A DNA stretch of 64,000 nucleotides from Schizochytrium sp. CCTCC M209059 (Eukaryota; Sar; Bigyra; Thraustochytrida; Thraustochytriidae): positions 180,035-244,034 of the forward strand of contig KN805410.1 of assembly GCA_000818945.1 (NCBI GenBank), in the 5' to 3' direction. This document shows positions 57,759 to 64,000 of this stretch, one piece after another. Each line of letters opens with the position of its first letter. Position 1 is the first letter of the stretch. Both the position numbers and the translations under genes were made by a program. A model generated the notes under the pieces. The model worked only from the letters and a program-made list of their open reading frames with translations, was not told the origin of the DNA and searched no databases.

Positions 57759-58318
57759 CGCCGCTCCGTACGCTCTCAACGCCCGGGCTCTCTCGTTCGA
57801 GGTTTGCCGGCGTCTCGTCTTGGCCCAAGCCAACTTGACTCGGCTTGTCTTGCGCCACCTTCATTCATCTCCGTGCACGTGCTGTGCTGCTGCTGCTGCT
57901 GCTGCTGCTGCTTGCGTAGCTGAGGGAGATACCCGGGTCCTTCACGGGGTCCTTCTTCACATCATCACGTGGGACGCTTGTCCAGCCGGCCCTGGCAGCC
58001 GAGCTTACGCTGTTGTTGACTTCTTCGCGCTCGAGGTCCAGGTCGCCTGGGACCCGCATAGTCATGAGGCATGGCACGCAGCGTAGTCGCCGTCGATGAG
58101 TCAGCGTCGACCTCTTGCCATTCCCTTTGGGGCAAAGATGCTCACGCGCTTCTGCTACCTCGGACCTCGAGCTCGCGAGCGAGACCCTGCAGGCGATCGA
58201 AGCCTTTGCCAGGGCGCAATCGCTGACTTTGTGGCGGTGCCGCTCGCTCCCTCGCTCGCTCCTGCGACCGACGGCGGCGATCTTGGTAATCTTGATTTTG
58301 GGCTGCGAGCGACTCGCA

Positions 58319-58363
<45 letters not shown>

Positions 58364-58396
58364 CGCGAGCGAGCAGGCGAGCGAGAGCAAGGCAGT
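57759..58396. other. Divergent spacer between LRR and DTD genes
   Basis: It contains TGC trinucleotides (57882-57913) and a long AAGC array ending 35 bases before the DTD start. Long antisense frames across it are repeat- and GC-driven. Confidence 0.6.
58319..58362 (+). repeat. AAGC tetramer repeat, 11 units
   Basis: A perfect AAGC array on the coding strand, immediately upstream of the DTD start codon. Confidence 0.95.
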
Positions 58397-59131
58397 ATGC
58401 GTGTGGTCGTGCAGCGCGTGGCGCGCGCGAGCGTGAGCGTGGGCGGGCAAGAGGTCTCGCGCATCGGGCGCGGGATCCTGTGCCTGGCGGGGCTCTGTCG
58501 CGAGGACAACGAGGCGGACTTGGCGTGGATGACGGCCAAGCTCCTGGGCCTGCGGCTCTGGGCTGACGAGGCAGGCACGCCGTGGAAGCGCGGCCTGGCG
58601 GGCGGCGGCGACGATGACGGTGAGAAACTCGAGGTTCTTCTTGTCTCGCAATTCACCCTGTACGGCCAGGTCGGCAAGGGCAGCAAGCCTGACCTGCACA
58701 GAGCGATGCCTCCGAACGAGGCGCGCGACGTGTACGCGCGCTTTGTCGAGATGGTGGCCGAGGCCCACGGCGCCGAGCATGTCAAGAACGGCGAATTTGG
58801 CGCCATGATGGAGGTCGAGCTTGTGAACGATGGCCCCGTCACATTCACGCTTGAATCCCCAAGCAAATCGACGCCTGCAGCGGCGCCCAAATTGGCTCCT
58901 CCCCAGCCTCCGCAGCCGCAACCGCGCAAAGAGGGCGCAGATCCTGCCGTCCTTCTCAAGCGCGCAGAGAAAAAGCTGGCCAAGGTCGAAGCACTGCGGC
59001 AAAAGGTAGACAAGGGTGAACTCGCGGTGCCGAATCCAGAACAGATCGCCAAACTCTCGTCCGAGGAGGCACTTCGCGCCGAGGTCGAGCAGCTTCGAAT
59101 CGAGGTCCAGAATCAAACCGGCGCGAAATGA
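58397..59131 (+). CDS. DTD1: D-aminoacyl-tRNA deacylase with helical C-terminal extension
   Basis: A 244-residue protein. Residues 1-152 are a complete D-aminoacyl(D-tyrosyl)-tRNA deacylase, which hydrolyses D-amino acids off tRNA. It opens MRVVVQRVARASVSVGG, has the SQFTLYG motif at ~85-91 and the Gly-cisPro motif NDGPVTF at ~144-150. An acidic loop (GGGDDDGEKLEV) replaces the usual short turn. A Pro-rich linker (~155-175) leads to a charged helical tail, KRAEKKLAKVEALRQKVDKG and following residues, ending EEALRAEVEQLRIEV. This pattern resembles the C-terminal ribosome-binding helices of PYM and eIF2A. The canonical enzyme is ~145-210 residues, so the tail is an addition. It could place the enzyme at ribosomes (inference). 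Start: ATG 58397. Confidence 0.9.
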   Translation: MRVVVQRVARASVSVGGQEVSRIGRGILCLAGLCREDNEADLAWMTAKLLGLRLWADEAGTPWKRGLAGGGDDDGEKLEVLLVSQFTLYGQVGKGSKPDLHRAMPPNEARDVYARFVEMVAEAHGAEHVKNGEFGAMMEVELVNDGPVTFTLESPSKSTPAAAPKLAPPQPPQPQPRKEGADPAVLLKRAEKKLAKVEALRQKVDKGELAVPNPEQIAKLSSEEALRAEVEQLRIEVQNQTGAK

Positions 59132-59430
59132 TGAGGCATTGCGCGCTGCTCGTTTGGCGAATTCGTATAGTGTGTGCGAATTCGTGCGTGTGTCTTTCTG
59201 TCCATCCAGTCTGTTCTCCTGCAAAACCTGATCTAGATCTGAAGATCTGAAGATCTTCAGACCTGAAGATCTGAAGATGAAGCGAGAAGTAGTTACTTGC
59301 TTCACTTGTGGCGTTGCACTTTCCCATGCCTTTTTATTGATGCATGAGCAAATGTTTCACAATATATTGTAAGGTAGTTACGAAAGAATATAGAGAACAC
59401 AGATCATTTCCTTTTCCGTATTTCTTATTT
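59132..59430. other. Convergent spacer with a palindrome
   Basis: About 300 bases between the 3' ends of DTD and the kinesin gene, with repeated GATCTGAA and the stem described next. Otherwise AT-rich 3' UTR-like sequence. Confidence 0.6.
59251..59272. other. Ten-base-arm inverted repeat between convergent genes
   Basis: AGATCTTCAG, two bases, then CTGAAGATCT: a perfect stem of ten pairs with a two-base loop, embedded in further GATCTGAAGATC repeats (59231-59280). It sits about 120 bases past the DTD stop. It might influence 3' processing of either transcript, but this is not shown. Confidence 0.6.
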
Positions 59431-61320
59431 CTAAGTTGCAATTCCTAGAAGTTGGCGCCGGCGCTCGTGGAGACGCTGCAGCTGTTCGTGCTCCTCTTCG
59501 GCGCCGACAAGCCGCGTTGTCCGGACCATTTCACCGCCCTGGGCATTCAATGTCTCTTCAAAGGTGCCTTGCTCGACCTGCGCGTCGACGCGTCGCACTT
59601 CGACAGTCTCCCACTTTTCCTTGTTGCGAATGACATTCTCCAGCTCTTTGATGCGATGATCGATCTCCCGCACGAGGTCGCCAACCAAAGACGCGTTGTT
59701 CTCACGGCGACGGTTCTTAACGAGCGAGCACTCTTCGCCAAAACGCAGCGTCTCAAGGGTCTCGGCGGCGTGACGAGGGTCGCTGTTCACGCAGACGACG
59801 GCACGTGTGCGAGAGCTGCCGCCCAGGCCTGCGGCCATGAGCATGGTGAGCTTGGAGTCCTTGTAGGGAATGTGGCGTTGGCTGCGATTCAGTGCCGCAA
59901 TGACCTTTTTCAAGGCCAAAAGACCCATGTTGATGTGCGTGGCTTCAAGCAAGTTCTGGCCCTCAGCCTTGGACTTTTCGAGACGTTCAGAGCCGCCAAG
60001 GTCGCCCATGAAAAGATGACTTTCGACCTCGGCGCCGGTTCGTAGACAGCGCTGCTTGAGCGTCATGATGATGAGCGTGTGCCCGCGCGTACTGCGATCA
60101 TTCATCTTGGTGGCAGCCTTGGTTTTGCTCTCCTCGCCTGTGCGCAAAAGAGACTCAACATCGCGATGCGTGTGCACGGGCATCTGTGCCTGGCCAGAAA
60201 GTACGTAGCGTTGTGCAGCCACTGAGGAACGCCCGACAGCCTGTCCGCCACGCAAAAGGTCAAAAACTTGCTCATTGTAGACCTCGACGTAGGAAAGTGC
60301 CAAGTCAGCGCGAACCTTTTTCGATTCGTTCCGCTGCTCCACAGCGCGAAGCATATCTACACACACGCGTGGAACGAGCCCTACGTTGGCGGACATTAAT
60401 CCGTCGGTGCACAGACCATCGTCAGGACCATAGTACATGGTGTACGTCTTTCCACTGCCAGTCTGTCCATATACAAAAAGAGTGCCATTCCAGCCATTCA
60501 GGCAATCCACGACGAGCTTGCGCCCAATGCGATCGTACACTGCGTCCTGAGAAGTACTTTCACCAAAGATACCATTTACGTCAAAGCTGCGGATGCCCAC
60601 ATTGGGACACGTCATCACGATGTTGCCATCGGCCTCGTTCACATTGTGAATCTTGAACTCAAACATTTGCTTTGATGCAGGCTTTTCATCGCCATCGTCA
60701 CCCTTTGCTGATTCACTTGTTTCTTCGCTCTCTTCCAATTTAGCTCCTTGGAACCAGTCACCTTGGCGCTGCAGGATTTGTAAAGCCTCGCGAGAGCTGA
60801 CTTCACGTCCCGGGAATTGAAGCTTAATGAGCGCAAGGCGCTGATGCAAAGGAAGCATGACCGCTTTGGTCTCGGTATCTTTTTCTTCCTCTTCTCCTTT
60901 GTCCAAGGCCAGCTCCTGCGCGTCATTCGTCGTAGCTTGGGTTGCGGGTTTGAGGCGAGCAAAAACCTGGATGCGCTGGCCTTCGAGATCCTGAAGTCGG
61001 GAATTCTCTCGACGCTGGCGAGACTCTGCGTTTTCCTTGCCAGACCAAAGGTGACGCACAGACCAGAGGTCCTCGAAGAAGCCGAGCCAGGTCTCGCTTG
61101 CAGGCAGGATTGGGGGGCAGAAAAGGTTGAAGTGTTCTGCCGCAAATTGGCACTGCGCTTTCCACCATCCCGGCCAGCGCGTCAGCTGCGCCCACGACTT
61201 GTTAACGGAAAGCATTGCCGCGCGGTCCGCAAAGCTCAAGAATCCTAGCATTTCCAGCAGCCACGCAGGCGGGTCCTCCGGCAAGGTCGCAGGCACCAAG
61301 GCATGGTTCATTGCCGCCAT
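59431..61320 (-). CDS. Kinesin motor protein with N-terminal F-box
   Basis: A 629-residue protein. Residues ~15-58 (PPAWLLEMLGFLSFADRAAMLSVNKSWAQLTRWPGWWKAQC) have the F-box pattern of helices and aromatic residues that binds Skp1. The kinesin motor starts at RIQVFARLKP (~116-125). The P-loop GQTGSGKT is at ~284-291, switch I NDRSTRGHT near 406 and switch II DLGGSE near 439, followed by INMGLLALKKVIAALN, HIPYKDSKLTMLMAAGLGG and LETLRFGEECSLVKN. Switch motifs are slightly altered (SSRSH to STRGH; DLAGSE to DLGGSE). Between the first motor strand and the P-loop there is an insertion of ~100 acidic residues. After the motor is a short coiled coil (~560-629). The start is the ATG at 61320. Confidence 0.82.
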   Translation of the reverse strand: MAAMNHALVPATLPEDPPAWLLEMLGFLSFADRAAMLSVNKSWAQLTRWPGWWKAQCQFAAEHFNLFCPPILPASETWLGFFEDLWSVRHLWSGKENAESRQRRENSRLQDLEGQRIQVFARLKPATQATTNDAQELALDKGEEEEKDTETKAVMLPLHQRLALIKLQFPGREVSSREALQILQRQGDWFQGAKLEESEETSESAKGDDGDEKPASKQMFEFKIHNVNEADGNIVMTCPNVGIRSFDVNGIFGESTSQDAVYDRIGRKLVVDCLNGWNGTLFVYGQTGSGKTYTMYYGPDDGLCTDGLMSANVGLVPRVCVDMLRAVEQRNESKKVRADLALSYVEVYNEQVFDLLRGGQAVGRSSVAAQRYVLSGQAQMPVHTHRDVESLLRTGEESKTKAATKMNDRSTRGHTLIIMTLKQRCLRTGAEVESHLFMGDLGGSERLEKSKAEGQNLLEATHINMGLLALKKVIAALNRSQRHIPYKDSKLTMLMAAGLGGSSRTRAVVCVNSDPRHAAETLETLRFGEECSLVKNRRRENNASLVGDLVREIDHRIKELENVIRNKEKWETVEVRRVDAQVEQGTFEETLNAQGGEMVRTTRLVGAEEEHEQLQRLHERRRQLLGIAT

Positions 61321-63503
61321 AAAACAATGAATCAATCAGTCAATCCCAACGTCTCGCGCCCGGCTTTCCAAGCTTCGACGCTCGAGAGTCCCACTGCAGC
61401 GCCGCGGAGGCCGGCCTTGCGAGTCGCGACGAGCGAGACGCGGGTCTGGCTGCAACAGGTTTTGCTGCCGCCGCGAGCGAGCAGCCTCCTAAGAGAAGTA
61501 GCAGCAGCAACAGCAGCACGTTCTCCGAACCAAAGCCATCCAGTAACCGTTTCCAAGACTCGGACCATCTGGGGTTGGCTGGAATGACAGCGCTTGTTTC
61601 GTACATTGCTCTCGACGCACCAGCGTCTGCGCCGTACACTTCCTTAGCTCTGGGACTGGTTGGCTTGGTGCGATCTCTGGCAAATCTGCGTTGTTGCGGA
61701 CAGAATTAGCTCTCGATTGTGCTTGTGATTTTACATTGGGTCAGAATCGCCTGGCATGGGCACGATATAACTCTTTTTCGGCGAACGCAAGCTTGAGGAG
61801 TCAATGGCCAGCCGGTCGAGCTGGCTCTTGGCAAAGCTATCGTGAGCTTTCCTGCTCTGAGGTTTCGTCAATGCTCGAAGTTATGACGACTTGTGATACT
61901 GCTGCCTGACTCACAGTGAGTGCAGCTGTAACTAGCCCCATGCATTCACGGTGGCTAAAGAAAAAAACGGTATCGGCACGCCAGTCCAAGTCTCCACAGA
62001 GTCTGTCACGAATTTACTCCATTACTGCTGTGCGCTGTTGCAGCAGCAGGGGGGATTGGTGCCGCTGAAGACGGAAGACGAGAAGGTGGTCGGTCAGCAC
62101 TCGGCGCAACACAATGATCTTGACCGCAACCTGAAAACAAGCGTGGCAAAAAATGAAAGCTTTGCGAGCTGCAGCAGCCACCATTGGTTGGCGCGAATGA
62201 GAGTAATGCGTCCACCAACCATAGTCACGCTTTCGCGCTGCTGGCACTCGTAGCCTACCCCGGGGTAAGCGCCTGCTGCTGCGCGCGCCACAGTACGTTA
62301 AATCAAGTTGCCAGCATAATAAGTATTGACCGCTGCCGCTTCTGTATTTCCGTATCCGTGCCGCCCCACTATACAGCAACACAGGATCTAGAGCTTGATC
62401 CTAACTTACTGCCAATGATGAGGATCTCGACCCGGAAGCGCAGCCGCAGCAGCAGAAAAATTCAGATGAGGTAAACTTTTGTTTGTAAGTGACGTGCTGG
62501 TGCTGCTGGTGCCAATGCTACTGGTGCTGCCGTTGCCGCGATGACGTTGATCACGGTGCAGACAGCGAGGCTTCCCGCAAACTGGCTTGAGGATGTGATG
62601 TGTCAGTCGTCCTTCCTGGCGGCGGGCAAAGCGTCAGCGCGTGATGAGTGATGATCATGGCGAGATGATCGATCGGGCGGCGCGACGCGGCGTGGCAGGC
62701 TCGAGTCAGCCCCCCTCCCCTACCCCCCTCGCGCAGGAGCAGCAGCGGCGGCAGCAGCGGCGGCGCGCGTTTGCGCTTACGTGGCGACCCCGGGATTTCC
62801 CGGGGCCAACTTCGTGCTGGCAGTCGCAGCGCAGGCTCTCCGAAGGAGCGGCCCGACAGGCGAGGAGGCGGCAGCGGCGCAGCGTCAACAGATGCAAGCT
62901 GCAGCGGGCACTGGCAGTGGCACAACAAGACCGACCAGCGATAAGGTCAGGATCGGCGGCGACAAGACCTGTTGCTGGCAGCTAAGCTGACATGAGAAAT
63001 TCCATCGTCTGCCCAGCTGCTTTCGAACAGCTTGAGCAAGAGACTCGCTCGTGTCGCTATCGCAGCGCAGCCTGCTGCGGTGCGTGCACCACGTGCGTAC
63101 GTCGCGCCATTCGTGCTGTCGGCAAGCCAGTCCGTGGAGCGGGTCAGTCAGTCATGGTTGATCATCTCGTGTGTGTTGCAAGGGGGAATTTCCTTCCTGG
63201 CTGCAGCCAGATGGTCGATCGACCGAATCAGCAACTTCCAGTGCCCTACTCTCCCGCTCAGCATTATTTGGCGAAAGACGGGGACATGCTCGCATCCGAG
63301 TCACGATTCCTGCAGCGGCCAGGGCAGCAAACCTGCAAAGAAGGAACGCTCGCACGAACGGGCGCCATTTGGGAGCTTCGGCTGCAAGCAAGCAAGCAAG
63401 CGAGCAAGCAAACAAGCAAACAAACAAGCAAGCGTCCGCGCGGCTGCAGCAAGAGCGGCGGAGGCGTGTCGAGCAGTGGAGCCTCAGGGCTTACGAGCGT
63501 ACA
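61321..63503. other. Long spacer, no gene supported
   Basis: About 2.2 kb between divergent genes. It has short CAG/GCA tracts (61495-61520, 62036-62050), GCTG/CTGGTG runs (62498-62540) and a CAG/CGG stretch near 62740-62765, ending in an AAGC-type array. Open frames are Cys-, Ser- or Gln-biased and inconsistent between strands. A spliced gene could be hidden here, but I cannot show one. Confidence 0.5.
63384..63432 (+). repeat. AAGC/AAAC tetramer repeat
   Basis: Interrupted AAGC and AAAC units on the coding strand, about 70 bases before the start of the right-edge secreted protein gene. Confidence 0.9.
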
Positions 63504-64000
63504 ATGCTGGCTGAAAGGCGGCGGCGCGGCCGTAGCCTGGCAGTCAAGGCCGGGCTCGTTCTCGCAGCGCTAGTGCAACTTGCAGCACCGACCTCGGTGG
63601 CAGCGGCGGCAGTGACGTCATATCAGGCAGTCGCGGGCCAGAATTGGACAGGGTTCTGTTCGGATAAAAACTTCAACACGCTGCCTTTTTACAGCAAGGA
63701 AGTCGTCTCGTACGAGGGCGCGCAGCAAGGCTTTGATATTTGCTACGCTACCTTTGGAAGCAAATTCATTGGTTTTTCATGGTACGCTAAGCAGACGTAT
63801 GCTGTAGCATGCTATTTCGATCCACAAGATATTCCGGCGCTCCTCGATGGCTGGACAAGCGGCAGATATGACGGAGAAGCTGAAGCTCCCATTGCAGGTG
63901 CGTGGTTCGAGCCCGGTGTGACGTGTTATTCGATCACAGGTGTCTCCAACTGCTCGGCCCGCGTGGTTGCAGCTGTGGATCGCACGTTCGCAGCTGCGAA
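63504..64000 (+). CDS. Secreted or membrane-anchored protein, N-terminal part only
   Basis: An open frame of at least 165 codons that runs off the right edge. Residues 1-12 are basic (MLAERRRRGRSL). Residues ~13-36 are a hydrophobic Ala/Leu/Val stretch with small residues at the end (LAVKAGLVLAALVQLAAPTSVAAAA), typical of a signal peptide. The following ~130 residues contain spaced cysteines (NWTGFCSDKN, GFDICYATFG, YAVACYFDP, GVTCYSI, SNCSARV) and NWT and NCS N-glycosylation sites, so an extracellular domain is likely. Related local patterns occur in stramenopile surface proteins, but I do not recognise the domain. The ATG at 63504 is the natural start because it directly precedes the signal peptide. 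Confidence 0.65.
   Translation, partial: MLAERRRRGRSLAVKAGLVLAALVQLAAPTSVAAAAVTSYQAVAGQNWTGFCSDKNFNTLPFYSKEVVSYEGAQQGFDICYATFGSKFIGFSWYAKQTYAVACYFDPQDIPALLDGWTSGRYDGEAEAPIAGAWFEPGVTCYSITGVSNCSARVVAAVDRTFAAA

Noticed and set aside
58142..59305. Long minus-strand frames (over 380 codons) opposite the DTD gene
   Set aside because: They mirror the DTD coding sequence, run into Leu-Ala-Cys repeats from the AAGC array and have no domain.
63903..63917. tRNA B-box-like GGTTCGAGCCC
   Set aside because: No matching A-box or cloverleaf upstream, and it falls inside a coding frame with a signal peptide.

Overview
The window is nuclear DNA of a GC-rich unicellular eukaryote. Most genes are single long open frames, but two carry clear GT-AG introns. 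The content is purely eukaryotic: an R1R2R3-MYB factor, MOB proteins, a kinesin, an mRNA-cap methyltransferase, a Mediator-like subunit and an ITFG2/KICSTOR protein. A gamma-type carbonic anhydrase and a tunicamycin-unrelated, mucin-like Pro-Thr repeat surface protein point to a protist. The style (long PT repeats, few introns, abundant short tandem repeats in spacers) fits a labyrinthulomycete/thraustochytrid-type stramenopile. That placement is an inference from style, not a proof. I saw no rRNA, tRNA, CRISPR array or intact transposon.

Layout, left to right. 1-1.9 kb: non-coding, with CAG, CAT and TAGGC repeats. 1.9-13.5 kb: a MED8-like subunit (-), a mitochondrial ABC1/ADCK-like atypical kinase (+), a four-helix membrane protein (+), a WDR89-like beta-propeller (-), ITFG2 (+) and an armadillo/RanBP2-zinc-finger protein (+). 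13.6-22.7 kb: one giant 3,026-residue membrane-anchored surface protein (-). 23.6-27.9 kb: a small Cys-rich membrane protein, an SRPBCC/START-like protein and a spliced membrane protein with an FHA-like tail. 28.1-30.5 kb: MsrA (-) and a spliced gamma carbonic anhydrase (+). 30.8-43.2 kb: a three-repeat MYB factor, an acyl-CoA dehydrogenase, a decayed armadillo-repeat gene and two Asn/Gln/Ser-rich proteins. 43.9-49.5 kb: a tandem array of four MOB genes. 50.2-61.3 kb: a thermospermine/spermidine-synthase-like enzyme, a triphosphatase-cap methyltransferase fusion, an F-box-like LRR protein, a D-aminoacyl-tRNA deacylase with a helical tail, and an F-box-kinesin fusion. The right edge holds the start of a secreted protein.

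The most unusual points are these. (1) The four tandem MOB paralogs have all lost three of the four zinc ligands of canonical MOB1 and share a palindrome, GTGTGCACAC (one mismatch in the fourth), about 65-105 bases before each ATG. (2) One polypeptide joins a tunnel-type RNA 5'-triphosphatase domain to a cap N7-methyltransferase with no guanylyltransferase between them. (3) An F-box sits at the N-terminus of a kinesin motor. (4) A D-aminoacyl-tRNA deacylase carries a tail resembling the ribosome-binding helices of PYM/eIF2A. (5) The giant surface protein puts a nine-helix membrane module ahead of about 2,500 extracellular residues.

Genes here do not form operons and mostly do unrelated housekeeping. 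Starts are the first in-frame ATG consistent with the conserved domain; extra 5' exons cannot be excluded.
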